A stretch of DNA of 53,714 nt, taken from NCBI GenBank assembly GCA_001789205.1, contig MFYT01000021.1:1-53714 (forward strand), given 5' to 3'. The position numbers were made by a program, and so were the translations under genes. The stretch's first letter is position 1. Each line of letters begins with the position of its first letter. The notes under the pieces were generated by a model that saw nothing but the letters and a program-made list of their open reading frames with translations, ran no database searches and had not been told where the DNA came from. This document shows, piece after piece, positions 43,331-52,562 of the stretch. This DNA comes from Candidatus Raymondbacteria bacterium RIFOXYA2_FULL_49_16 (GTDB taxonomy: Bacteria; Fibrobacterota; OXYB2-FULL-49-7; XYB2-FULL-49-35).

Positions 43331-43783
43331 TCAACGCAGGGTCTTAATGTACTCCACAAGCGTGCCGCTGTTACGGTATTGTCCGCGCTTCATGAGCTTG
43401 TGCATGCCAGTGTTCCAGTTATAGACCAGGGCAACAACCCTGGTAATGCCTCTTTTCCTGCATATCTGTTCATACGCCGCTACCAGCCGTGTGCCTATTT
43501 TGTTTCTTCTCTCTTTAGCTGAAACCACCAGGTTTGCAAAGTAGCTGAACCGCGACTCTCGGTAGAATTCAGCGTCCAGGGCCCCGGCCACCCCTTGCCC
43601 ATTTTCCGCGACAATAAGAAGATCGTCCTTTGACCGTATCAGGCGTTTGAATCGCGCACGCGTGTGCAATCCCACGAAATCACTCACCGCCCGTTCCTTG
43701 CGGTACAGCGAAAGAAGGGCATTGATATCGCTGTCCCGGCCTTTGCGAATGCGTACAGCTTGCTTTAATTCCGATGATTTCAT
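43331..43783 (-). CDS. GNAT-family N-acetyltransferase
   Basis: 150 residues. Core GNAT elements: VRIRKGRDSDINALLSLY at the N-terminus, a central FANLVVSAKERRNKIGTRLV segment (about 87-106) carrying the acetyl-CoA phosphate loop (Q/R-x-x-G/A type, here RRNKIG), and MHKLMKRGQYRN near the C-terminus. Substrate unknown; related proteins acetylate small amines or protein N-termini. It is divergent from the peptide-binding lipoprotein gene, with 87 bp between starts. Confidence 0.78.
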   Translation of the reverse strand: MKSSELKQAVRIRKGRDSDINALLSLYRKERAVSDFVGLHTRARFKRLIRSKDDLLIVAENGQGVAGALDAEFYRESRFSYFANLVVSAKERRNKIGTRLVAAYEQICRKRGITRVVALVYNWNTGMHKLMKRGQYRNSGTLVEYIKTLR

Positions 43784-43832
43784 GGCACATAATATACAAT
43801 TTCGTGAAATAGTGAAGCGATTGTTTACCTCT

Positions 43833-43870
43833 TTGCCCTCACCTGCCAGAAAATTGTATAATTCTATATA
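43833..43870 (+). promoter_or_regulatory. Promoter giving a possibly leaderless transcript
   Basis: TTGCCC (43833-43838) and TATAAT (43857-43862) are separated by 18 bases. The ATG of the downstream gene begins nine bases after the -10, at the expected transcription start, and no ribosome binding site precedes it. Confidence 0.45.
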
Positions 43871-45634
43871 ATGCGTATTTTAAAATTCTTCCTGTTTATT
43901 GCAGCAATTACCTGCACCATGCTTTTCTTTGCGTGCAGTTCCCAGCCTTCGGCTGAAAAACAGCTGCGCGAAAAAGAGCGTCGTAAAACCGCCATTTTCG
44001 ACATTGCCAGCGCACGCATTGTCAATCCACTGATGTGGAATCCCCTTATGATCACGGCCCGTCTCGATCAGGGCCTTCACCAGGCAATGATGGAACCGCT
44101 CTTCATCCTCAATTATCAGACCAATGCCATAGAACCATGGCTGGGCCTGGAAATGATCTCCAATACCGCAATGGACATCTGGACGCTCAAACTGCGGCCC
44201 GGGATTGAATGGAGCGACGGCCACCCGTTCACGGTCGATGATATTATCTTTACCACAGACCTTCTTGTCCGCAACGCGCCCATGTTCAGGTATTCGGCAC
44301 AACTGGCCAAATATGTGAAACGCATGCGTAAAATCGACAGCCTGAACATGGTTTTCGAACTGAAAGCGCCCAACCCCCGGTTTCAACTCGACCACTGGAT
44401 CATCAGGATGTGGGGTAGCTGCTCAGTGGTTCCCAAACATATTTTCAAGGACAAAGATCCGCTTACCTTTTCGTTCTACGACCCCCAGAAGGGATGGCCC
44501 GTATTCACCGGACCGTATGTATTGAAAAACGCCACGCAGACCGAATTTAATTTCATCCGGAACAACAACTGGTGGGGGGCAAAAACCGGCTTTAAGCCCC
44601 TGCCCAGGCCCGAATATCTCAAATTCGTGTGGTATGGGCCCGAGGAAACAAGGACTGCGGCCATGGCTGCCAGCAATCTTGACGCCATCATGGACATCTC
44701 GCTTGGCGCCTTCCTTGCGCTCAAACGCCGTAACCCTAACATCATTGCATGGTACGATCACTCTCCCTATGCAACACTCGACCCCTGCCCGCGCAGCCTT
44801 GAATTCAACTGCGCGGTGGAGCCGTGGAACGATAAGGACATGCGATGGGCGGTGAACTGGGCCATTGACCGCGCCATTGTCATCAGCATTGCGTACGAAG
44901 GGACATCCGTGCCATCAACGTGCATGTTCCCTCTCTATCCGCCGCTCATGCATTATATGGAGATGTCGAAAAAATTCGCGGCAAACAATGATGCGCCTCT
45001 TGATGCGTACAACCCCGGCATGACGCGTTCTATATTCGAATCCAAAGGATACCATTTGAACAAAAACGGATACTACGAAAAGGACGGCAAGGAACTGGGG
45101 TTTACCATCACCACCATGGAGAGCGAGATTGAGCACCAGCGCACGGCCCAGATCATTGTGGAACAGCTCCAGGCTGCCGGTATTGATGCGACCACCAGGG
45201 TTGAGGCGACTGGCACATGGATGGACAACTACTATTATGGTAATTTTGAAGCGCGCATAGGCTGGGAATCGTGCGCGTCAGCCAATGAACCATGGGCAAC
45301 CATGGACATGTTCAACGAGCGATGGGTTGTGCCGCTTGGCAAAAGAGGTAATTTAAACTGCTACCGATGGTCAAACGTGGAATACAGCAGGCTGGTGGAT
45401 AGCATCGGCGTTTTACCGCTGGGCGATCCCCGCATCGATTCCCTCTACGCGCAGGCCATGAAAATCTGGTACCATGAACTTCCGGTGGTGCCTATTGCGC
45501 AGGCAAAAAAACTCATCCCCTTCTGCACCACATACTGGAAAGGCTGGCCAACCGCGGACAATCCGTACATACAGCCATTTACCTGGTGGCAATCGACACA
45601 GGTTATTTTACACAAACTAGAACCCGTTGAATAA
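43871..45634 (+). CDS. Peptide/solute-binding lipoprotein (ABC family 5)
   Basis: 587 residues. Signal peptide with lipobox LFFACSS (Cys22). The family-5 solute-binding fold (DppA/OppA) is shown by TWTLKLRPGIEWSDGHPF-like text (about 93-117), VDDIIFTTDLL, GPYVLKN (about 213) and DMRWAVNWAIDRAI (about 320-333). These proteins bind oligopeptides, nickel or oligosaccharides in the periplasm. No permease or ATPase gene is in the window, so it is an orphan; it may serve a distant transporter or act as a sensor partner. It converges with the sigma54 activator gene 21 bases later. Confidence 0.82.
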   Translation: MRILKFFLFIAAITCTMLFFACSSQPSAEKQLREKERRKTAIFDIASARIVNPLMWNPLMITARLDQGLHQAMMEPLFILNYQTNAIEPWLGLEMISNTAMDIWTLKLRPGIEWSDGHPFTVDDIIFTTDLLVRNAPMFRYSAQLAKYVKRMRKIDSLNMVFELKAPNPRFQLDHWIIRMWGSCSVVPKHIFKDKDPLTFSFYDPQKGWPVFTGPYVLKNATQTEFNFIRNNNWWGAKTGFKPLPRPEYLKFVWYGPEETRTAAMAASNLDAIMDISLGAFLALKRRNPNIIAWYDHSPYATLDPCPRSLEFNCAVEPWNDKDMRWAVNWAIDRAIVISIAYEGTSVPSTCMFPLYPPLMHYMEMSKKFAANNDAPLDAYNPGMTRSIFESKGYHLNKNGYYEKDGKELGFTITTMESEIEHQRTAQIIVEQLQAAGIDATTRVEATGTWMDNYYYGNFEARIGWESCASANEPWATMDMFNERWVVPLGKRGNLNCYRWSNVEYSRLVDSIGVLPLGDPRIDSLYAQAMKIWYHELPVVPIAQAKKLIPFCTTYWKGWPTADNPYIQPFTWWQSTQVILHKLEPVE

Positions 45635-45654
45635 GACGCATCCCATGGGACGCG

Positions 45655-48210
45655 CTATCCGTTGGCCTGTCCCATTTTGGCGGAGCGCATATCTTCCGAT
45701 GATTTAAAATAAACGCGGCGGCCTCTGTATTCCTTTACCACGCTGCCGTTCTTGCAGAGTTCATCCAGGTATTTCCTGGCCGTATTGGCGGCGCTCCTCA
45801 TCTTTACTTTAAAATCATTAAAGGTAAAGATATTATCGCTAAAAGATTCGAGCGCTTTCCGTATTTCCACCTGCCGGGAAACGCCCAGACCGTATATGGC
45901 CAGATACCGTTTGATGGTATTGTACGAACAGCCGAAATATGCCGCCAGTTTATGGGGTTTGCCGTAAAACCTGTCATACGCCTCCGAGAACACCCTCTTG
46001 TCGCTGAACGATCTGTTCCCGGGCCTATCGTCAACCGTATCTACGCCTGGTTCGCGCCCCCTTTGCGTACCGCTGGTTTCGGTTCCTGCTGTTTCGAATA
46101 ATTTATTCTTCATATATTCGGGAAAATGCGCGGCGGTTATCGTCTGTTCGCGGTGGATGACCAGCGCGTTTTCTATGGCGTTTTTCAGTTCGCGGACATT
46201 GCCCGGCCAATTGTAGTGCAGCAGCGCGGGAAACACATCGTTGGCAATGTTCGGTATTGGAATATCATTCTGCCGGGCAATGGTGATGATGAGATTATCA
46301 ATAATCGGATACATGTCCATGAGCCGCTCGCGTAGCGGCGGAATATTGATGTGGACCACCTTGATACGGTAGTATAAATCCGCCCTGAACCTTCCCCTTC
46401 TGACCTCTTCCTCCAGGTTGACGTTCGTGGCCGCAATAATACGGACATCAGACTGAAGGGTTTTCTTGCCCCCAAGCCGCTCGAATTGCCGGTCCTGTAG
46501 AAAACGGAGCAGTTTCATCTGCACTTCAAGCGACAGATTGCCAATTTCATCAAGGAACAAGGTGCCGTTATCAGCCTGCTCGAACTTGCCTGGTTTCATA
46601 TGGTCAGCGCCTGTGAACGCTCCGCGCTCATGGCCGAAAAGCTCGCTCTCAATGAGGGTCACTGGCAGAGAAGCGCAGTCAAGTTTTATCATGGGCCCTT
46701 TCCGCCCGCTCTCAGCGTGTACGGCAGTAGCGGCCACATCCTTGCCTGTTCCGGTCTCGCCGGTTATAAGCACCGAGACATTGGTCTTTGCAACCGCCTG
46801 AATGCTGTTGATTACAGCCTCAATGGCCGGTGAAGCGCCGAAGAGTCCGTGAAAGCCTTTTTCAGAATTCGCAAGACGCATAAGCGCCCGGTCACGGTCT
46901 TTTTTGTATGATAACAGCCGCTCCTCCACTCGCGTCAGTTCGTTGAGCTCTCGCATGAGAAGGAAATTCCCGATTTTATCAAGATGCTGGCCTGGGAATA
47001 TCTGCATTTCATAATAATGCTGTTCATCGTTTTTAAACCTGACTGGTTTACGGTATTCCCTCATTCGGTCATAATTAAAAGCGCTGTCCCGTATGGATAT
47101 TCTAACCAAAGAGAACTGTTCATTGGCATTGGCGATAAACCCGAACCTGTTCAGCCTGGCAAAATCGCTGTAAAAAGGTATCTCATCGATATAGCGTATG
47201 ATCTCTTTTTCATTGACCGTTACGGAAATTACCGGACCCGTCTTGATAACGGCAACTGTGTGCACTTGTTCTGACAGTTCAACAGCGCTGACCGGGTTGG
47301 AATTCCGTTTTAGTATCGCTTTGTTCTCAGTGAAGTGGAGTAGATACCCGTTTTCGTCCGGGGTAAGCAGTGGTTCGTCAATGCCGCAGAAAAACACGCC
47401 TCCGCCATTGCTGGAGATGCGATATTCAACCTTGAAATCCTTGGTGAAAAAATCAAAGGTGGTGTTTGAAACAAGGAAATAGCCCTCCATGTATTCAGGG
47501 GCCTCAAGGGCAACGTTTAAATCACGGATGTTCCAGGACGCATGACGCGTATCGAAAAGCCGTGAAAACCCATCGCGTGAGGAATCGAAGAACAGCTCCC
47601 ACTCCGGGACGTTTTTTTCGGACTGCGCGCGCACATACATGAGGAATTCCTGCCGCGCCTGTTCCCATGCCTTGAAATCACCGGCCACCAGGCATTCCTT
47701 CAGGTTTACGCCGCGAAATTTTATTTTCCCGAAGATCTGGAGAAGTTTCTTGTAAAACCGGTCTCCAAACTCCTCGATACGGTACTGGTCGTCCATTATC
47801 GCGAACAATTCCTTGACGTAGAACAATAATATCCGCTCAATAGTGTATGGGAGCGCTATCGCCGAGTACATAAAAAAACCGTCAAAATCACCAAGACGAT
47901 CTATCTGAACATGAACGCCTTCTCTCGATGGCCTAATGTTGCTCGTGAAGACGGCTAATGTATTTTCTGATATTCGCGGATTTGGAATGATGCGGCACCG
48001 GATCTTTGTGGCAATGGTGTTTTCTGAAATGATCTCCAATAAAGTCCTGAACTCTTTTCCTTGTATATCCTTCAATTCATAGCCGCTTATATTGGTAAAA
48101 TCCCTGGATATCCAAACAATTTTCCCCTCTCTATCCGTGGAAAAAGAAGCTATGGGAGCATTGTTTAATATGGTGATTGCCGTGCTTTTTTCGAATTGTG
48201 AAAAATTCAT
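45655..48210 (-). CDS. Sigma54-dependent activator with PAS and beta-sandwich sensor domains
   Basis: 851 residues. N-terminal PAS domain (about 12-115; GKIVWISRDFTNISGYE). A second region of about 120-195 is probably PAS-like. From about 203 to 375 there is a beta-rich segment (WNIRDLNVAL, FFTKDFKVEYRISSNGGGVFF, FNYDRMREY boundary) that resembles a LamG/concanavalin-like sandwich. A coiled coil (about 410-450) leads to the AAA+ domain (about 455-690) with GETGTGKDV, GAFTGA and GTLFLDEIGN intact. The C-terminus has a helix-turn-helix (LAAYFGCSYNTIKRYLAIYG) and a further winged-helix-like part instead of a simple Fis domain. No membrane segment, so it senses in the cytoplasm. Targets unknown; the palindromes at 48254-48284 may be autoregulatory. 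Confidence 0.85.
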   Translation of the reverse strand: MNFSQFEKSTAITILNNAPIASFSTDREGKIVWISRDFTNISGYELKDIQGKEFRTLLEIISENTIATKIRCRIIPNPRISENTLAVFTSNIRPSREGVHVQIDRLGDFDGFFMYSAIALPYTIERILLFYVKELFAIMDDQYRIEEFGDRFYKKLLQIFGKIKFRGVNLKECLVAGDFKAWEQARQEFLMYVRAQSEKNVPEWELFFDSSRDGFSRLFDTRHASWNIRDLNVALEAPEYMEGYFLVSNTTFDFFTKDFKVEYRISSNGGGVFFCGIDEPLLTPDENGYLLHFTENKAILKRNSNPVSAVELSEQVHTVAVIKTGPVISVTVNEKEIIRYIDEIPFYSDFARLNRFGFIANANEQFSLVRISIRDSAFNYDRMREYRKPVRFKNDEQHYYEMQIFPGQHLDKIGNFLLMRELNELTRVEERLLSYKKDRDRALMRLANSEKGFHGLFGASPAIEAVINSIQAVAKTNVSVLITGETGTGKDVAATAVHAESGRKGPMIKLDCASLPVTLIESELFGHERGAFTGADHMKPGKFEQADNGTLFLDEIGNLSLEVQMKLLRFLQDRQFERLGGKKTLQSDVRIIAATNVNLEEEVRRGRFRADLYYRIKVVHINIPPLRERLMDMYPIIDNLIITIARQNDIPIPNIANDVFPALLHYNWPGNVRELKNAIENALVIHREQTITAAHFPEYMKNKLFETAGTETSGTQRGREPGVDTVDDRPGNRSFSDKRVFSEAYDRFYGKPHKLAAYFGCSYNTIKRYLAIYGLGVSRQVEIRKALESFSDNIFTFNDFKVKMRSAANTARKYLDELCKNGSVVKEYRGRRVYFKSSEDMRSAKMGQANG

Positions 48211-48253
48211 TTATTTTAGTCCTTTCCTGAAATTTTAATAATACTTCTCATTA

Positions 48254-48284
48254 TTCAATATAATATATTGAACATCAATTGATG
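48254..48284. promoter_or_regulatory. Adjacent palindromes in a divergent promoter region
   Basis: TTCAATATA-A-TATATTGAA is a perfect nine-base dyad (48254-48272), followed without gap by CATCAATTGATG (48273-48284), a perfect twelve-base palindrome. They lie between the divergent sigma54 activator gene (start 48210) and the small coiled-coil/LRR operon, as expected of an operator. Confidence 0.55.
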
Positions 48285-48380
48285 CTATGGCCTTTTTGGG
48301 TTTGCCCTGTATCTCGCCTATCTCATTTGTTTTCAACCAATAATCTATATGGCGTACTGTTTGCATTATTATTTAGAAAA

Positions 48381-48572
48381 ATGGAAAACAAAATGAATGC
48401 TACAAATCTGAATCAATTGTTTGAAGAATATAAGAAAGTATACGACCAGATAAATTATCCGATAGAAAAAGAATTGTTTATCGCTAAACAAAGAAAGCTG
48501 GAAGAGCTGAGCGAGAAAATTAAATATATGCAATTAAAACAAAAAATAAAGTATTCAAACAATCTTTATTAA
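48381..48572 (+). CDS. Small charged helical protein, coupled to the LRR gene
   Basis: 63 residues from ATG 48381, with a second ATG at 48393; neither has a strong ribosome site. The protein is one or two long amphipathic helices rich in Lys and Glu (LFEEYKKVYDQINYPIEKEL, KLEELSEKIKYMQLK), suited to a coiled coil. Its stop codon abuts the AAGGAG of the LRR gene, so translation of the two is likely coupled. No family recognised. It could be a small regulator or chaperone for the secreted protein. Confidence 0.5.
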   Translation: MENKMNATNLNQLFEEYKKVYDQINYPIEKELFIAKQRKLEELSEKIKYMQLKQKIKYSNNLY

Positions 48573-48584
48573 GGAGTGAGACGT

Positions 48585-50783
48585 ATGAGAATATTATTGA
48601 TCCTACTCATCGCATCATCGTGCCTGTTCGCCCAGAACTATGCGGCTGATTCGCTCATCGTCAGGGCAGTACTGGACTCAAATGGCTGGACCGCATTCTC
48701 CGTTAGCGATGTCTCGCAGGCGCAGGACAACAGGATTGTGTCCCTGGACCTCAAGGGGTACTGGTTCAACCGGTATCAGTACATCAGCCCCGGTGTGTAT
48801 ACAAAAATACCGTACTTTTTGGCAATTCAGAAACTACCATCTTTTATCGCCAGTTTAACCGAGCTGCAGACGCTCAACCTGAACGGCAACCAGCTGACCT
48901 CGTTGCCAAATGAAATCGTGAACCTGGCCAACCTGAGAAATCTATATCTTAATAATACGCACCTTTATCCTCTCGATACGTCAGCTGCGTATTATGGTGA
49001 CACCGCGGTCTTCAGGGCCTTTTCCAGGGAAGGGAAAATCAGCAACTTCGTGGTCCGGCCAGATAACTATATGACCAATTGCCTGAAAACCCTGCCCGAT
49101 TCCATGGGGAAACTGACCAACCTGATCGCGCTCCATCTTAACAATAACATGCTCTCAAACCTTCCTTCTACGCTTGGAAACATAAGCGGCCTGCAGGAAC
49201 TGTTATTAAATGCCAATAGTTTTTCAGAATTCCCCGCCATTATACCGGGGTTCACCAATCTCCGGAAGCTCTGCCTTGGTAATAATTATATACCTGCTGT
49301 GCCTTCTACAATAAACAATCTTGCGCAATTGGACTCACTTGACCTGAAAAACAATGTCTTGACATCAATACCAATTACCATTGGAGATTTGGACAGCCTC
49401 AGATATCTCTACCTGAATAATAACCAGTTGTCAAGCCTCCCCGACGCAATAGGTAATTTAAGCAAACTACAGCTGCTTTCATTGACGCAAAACGTCCTGA
49501 TTGCCCTGCCTGCAACAATCGGCGGTTTGACAAATCTGCAATATCTATATGTGGATTATAACCAGCTTGCTGAAATTCCCGCTTCCATTGGCGCTTGCAC
49601 TCAAATACGGCGTCTCTATGCTGCCTACAATCGTCTTACGGGTATTCCTGATGGCATAGGCAATCTTGGCTATCTCTTCGATGCGCAGTTTCAATTTAAC
49701 CGGATAGAATCCGTACCAGCGGCCATTGGAACCATGGGCAACCATGTAACATACCACAATCCAATATGGCTGCACCTCAACCATAATCTGCTGACCACGG
49801 TGCCAGGGACCATAGGAAATATAAGAGAACTATATGCGCTGAAGCTCCACAACAACCGTCTGACAAGCGTTCCAGGCGCTATCGCAAAACCGAGCTCTTT
49901 GCGGATACTCGAGCTGCAACACAATGAGCTTACAAGCCTTCCTGATTCACTCGCCATCCGCACTTATTATTTCTATTTTAAGGTGTTCAACAACAAACTT
50001 ACCAGTCTTCCAAATTTCAGCCATAACGGTTTTTATGAATTATACGCTTATAATAACCAGATCACCGGTCTTCCCGACTCTTTTGGCACCTGCACAATTT
50101 ATGATTTGCGGTTAGCCAATAATAAATTCGCGAGCCTTCCGCAATCGTTCGGTACTATCCAGAACCTGAACATATTGTATCTGGAAGATAACCAGCTTAC
50201 CGGCCTTCCTGAATCATTTTGCAATCTTAGCAGTTTAAAGTACGCCTATTTAAGCAGGAACCAGATTGCCAGCCTTCCGGATTCCTTTGGCACTCTTACC
50301 GCGCTCAGCTGGTTCAAGATTGACAGCAATCAACTGACAGCGCTTCCAGGTTCAATTACCAGGCGACCGTTGAATTCCGCTATTTCCAGTTTTGCGCAAA
50401 ACAAATTATGCAGTGTGCCCTCAGACATTGGTACCTGGCTTGACGCAAGAGACCCTGATTGGGCTTCCACGCAGGACTGCGGCGGGGTTACGGGAATGGA
50501 AAACAATAGTGATCAAAAACCGGTCTTTTCCCTTGCGAAAAACATGCCCAACCCGTTCAATCCTTCAACAGCGATCAGCTATACGCTGCCGTCCGCCTGC
50601 CACGTGATTCTTGAAATATACGCTGTCAATGGGGCGCTTGCGGCCACGCTGTTTAATGGTAATGCAATGGCTGGTACGCATACGGCTGTCTGGAACGCGG
50701 ATGGAATGAGTTCAGGAATATACTATTACAAGCTCAGTGCCGGGAAATTCACGGCAACAAAAAAATGTCTGCTGGTTAAATAA
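48585..50783 (+). CDS. Secreted leucine-rich-repeat protein with C-terminal sorting domain
   Basis: 732 residues from ATG 48585 (AAGGAG upstream). Signal peptide ILLILLIASSCLFAQ. About twenty leucine-rich repeats follow (LQTLNLNGNQLTSLPNEI type, residues about 95-620), of the bacterial SDS22/ribonuclease-inhibitor-like class with LxxLPxxIG cores. The last 80 residues are a FlgD/T9SS-like sorting domain (MPNPFNPSTAISYTLP, YYYKLSAGKFTATKKCLLVK at the end). It is likely exposed on the surface or released, binding protein or glycan ligands. It is followed 28 bp later by the esterase gene, which carries the same type of C-terminus. Confidence 0.85.
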   Translation: MRILLILLIASSCLFAQNYAADSLIVRAVLDSNGWTAFSVSDVSQAQDNRIVSLDLKGYWFNRYQYISPGVYTKIPYFLAIQKLPSFIASLTELQTLNLNGNQLTSLPNEIVNLANLRNLYLNNTHLYPLDTSAAYYGDTAVFRAFSREGKISNFVVRPDNYMTNCLKTLPDSMGKLTNLIALHLNNNMLSNLPSTLGNISGLQELLLNANSFSEFPAIIPGFTNLRKLCLGNNYIPAVPSTINNLAQLDSLDLKNNVLTSIPITIGDLDSLRYLYLNNNQLSSLPDAIGNLSKLQLLSLTQNVLIALPATIGGLTNLQYLYVDYNQLAEIPASIGACTQIRRLYAAYNRLTGIPDGIGNLGYLFDAQFQFNRIESVPAAIGTMGNHVTYHNPIWLHLNHNLLTTVPGTIGNIRELYALKLHNNRLTSVPGAIAKPSSLRILELQHNELTSLPDSLAIRTYYFYFKVFNNKLTSLPNFSHNGFYELYAYNNQITGLPDSFGTCTIYDLRLANNKFASLPQSFGTIQNLNILYLEDNQLTGLPESFCNLSSLKYAYLSRNQIASLPDSFGTLTALSWFKIDSNQLTALPGSITRRPLNSAISSFAQNKLCSVPSDIGTWLDARDPDWASTQDCGGVTGMENNSDQKPVFSLAKNMPNPFNPSTAISYTLPSACHVILEIYAVNGALAATLFNGNAMAGTHTAVWNADGMSSGIYYYKLSAGKFTATKKCLLVK

Positions 50784-50811
50784 TCTTCACGTTCAATAAG
50801 GAGGATATGGT

Positions 50812-52560
50812 ATGAGACTCACTACAACACTTGCAGGATATCTGATCACAACAGCCCTTTTTATAGCGGCATTTTCAGTCAATTGTACGGCTGCCGCAAG
50901 CTGGGTGCCGTCCAGTCTTGTCGCGCGGTTGAGTGCTGCTCCAGCGTCAGCAACCGACGATTCCATCAAGAATGTCCTGATACCAGGCTACGAGGTCCAG
51001 ATAGACAATCTTGATACAAGCATTACTTTTATTAAACGTCATGTCGCTCAGCTCCGCGACAACGTCTGCCTGCTTTACCAGCAATACAACAGGAGTTATT
51101 CATATGGCCGGCGCGGAGGGTTTGAAGCTGTACTGGCTGATATGGGTTTTTATCTGCCACGGCTCGAAAGCAAAGTAAACCCGGATTTAGACCTGCGGTG
51201 TAATACGATGAAAAAAGCGTATTGGGGAGGCGACGGGGTTTATGCTTACACAGTAATGATTCCACGGGGATATACAAGCGCAAAAGCCTTTCCTGTGACT
51301 GGTGCAAACCAGATGCAGCCGGAATTTATTGACGATTTCAGAAGGGTTGTGACCAACACTGAATACATTGCAATAATGGGCACGGACACAAGGGCGATAA
51401 TCGACTTGGCAAATGATCTTCATATTGATCCTTTTCGAACGTATGTGACTGGCTTTTCCCAAGGCGGCCATATTTCCATGAGTTCAGCATGGTGCTATCC
51501 TGACCGATTTGCCGCTTGCGTCCCTTCGTCTCCAGATCTTCGCCTGCCCAATCAAGCTTTTTACTTCTATAATGTCAGGGGCCTAAAAAATGTCCCGGTC
51601 CGCATATGCCAGGGAACCATGGACGATTATATTGACGGTACATTACAGGTGTACGAAGTCATGCAGGAAGCTGGCTGTCCTGTTGAATTCATGCAGTTTT
51701 ATGGCGGACATGCCGCAACCCTGTTCCAGAATCCGGACAAATTTCCCATGATTTCAACTTTTTTTGATCAGCATGTGCTTAATCCTTATCCAAAGACGGT
51801 CTATCATGTCGTAGAAGGTGGTAAGAGTTCCTATACAAGGGCGTTCTGGGTGGACGGAAAACTTGCCTATATCCACCCCGGCGGCGTCGAAACAACAGGA
51901 TTCAATCCCTGGTACCAAATATCCGCGGACAAGATAACGAACACAATTTCCATTGATTCCGCAAACGCGGTCTTCACCGCGTTCGATTTTTATCTTAACG
52001 ACAGCCTCGTTGACATGGCCAGTCCTGTTAATGTTGTAAAAAACGGCGTGTCTCTTTTTTACAGCCCGGTCCCCAGTGACGGAAAGGTCTCGGTAATAAT
52101 CGCTACTGAGTATACTATTCCCGCAACAGCGACAACAAAGGCCTCGGTAATTACCGCCCAGCAATTGAGCAGCGGGGTCACCAGGAACCAGTGGCAAACA
52201 CTGGATTCGATCAGGTGCCTTGTTTTCAACGATTGCAGCGATACGGTTCCTTCAACCGCAACACAAAAGGCGGTAAAGCCATTGTCCAACAATGCTGGTA
52301 TTACTGTAAACCCGAATCCATTCAATCCCAGGACCAGCATCACGGTCAATGCAACGTCAAATGATGGCCTGTGTACGGTCTTGAAGATATATACTATTAC
52401 CGGCAAAATAGTGAAGGACTTTTCTTCTCTTCCCCTTTCATCGCGGCGCTCCGTTTTCTCAGTGAACTGGGACGCGTCGGTCCAGCCATCAGGTATTTAT
52501 ATTGTAAAGGCTGTCGTGGGCGGCAAAGTATTGACAAGACAGATAACGCTGCTCAAATAG
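50812..52560 (+). CDS. Secreted alpha/beta-hydrolase (polyhydroxybutyrate depolymerase/feruloyl esterase-like) with sorting domain
   Basis: 582 residues, start after GGAGGA. Signal peptide (TTLAGYLITTALFIAAFS). The hydrolase domain (about 115-320) has YTVMIPRGYTSAK, nucleophile elbow TGFSQGGHISM (Ser about 215), an Asp in GTMDDY (about 270) and a His in GGHAA (about 298), a complete triad for LpqC/PHB-depolymerase-type esterases. A beta-rich linker with SYTRAFWVDGKLAYIHPGG follows, then a C-terminal sorting domain starting VNPNPFNPRTSITV and ending RQITLLK. Likely acts on polymer-linked esters outside the cell. Conserved type, substrate unknown. Confidence 0.78.
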   Translation: MRLTTTLAGYLITTALFIAAFSVNCTAAASWVPSSLVARLSAAPASATDDSIKNVLIPGYEVQIDNLDTSITFIKRHVAQLRDNVCLLYQQYNRSYSYGRRGGFEAVLADMGFYLPRLESKVNPDLDLRCNTMKKAYWGGDGVYAYTVMIPRGYTSAKAFPVTGANQMQPEFIDDFRRVVTNTEYIAIMGTDTRAIIDLANDLHIDPFRTYVTGFSQGGHISMSSAWCYPDRFAACVPSSPDLRLPNQAFYFYNVRGLKNVPVRICQGTMDDYIDGTLQVYEVMQEAGCPVEFMQFYGGHAATLFQNPDKFPMISTFFDQHVLNPYPKTVYHVVEGGKSSYTRAFWVDGKLAYIHPGGVETTGFNPWYQISADKITNTISIDSANAVFTAFDFYLNDSLVDMASPVNVVKNGVSLFYSPVPSDGKVSVIIATEYTIPATATTKASVITAQQLSSGVTRNQWQTLDSIRCLVFNDCSDTVPSTATQKAVKPLSNNAGITVNPNPFNPRTSITVNATSNDGLCTVLKIYTITGKIVKDFSSLPLSSRRSVFSVNWDASVQPSGIYIVKAVVGGKVLTRQITLLK

Positions 52561-52562
52561 CC

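Noticed and set aside
43057-43359. Cysteine-rich 100-codon frame
   Set aside because: Overlaps the acetyltransferase gene, no ribosome site; only a short cysteine cluster hints at a peptide.
48284-48320. Possible sigma54 -24/-12 promoter (TGGCC...TTTGC) upstream of the LRR operon
   Set aside because: The GG-GC spacing is about three bases too long.
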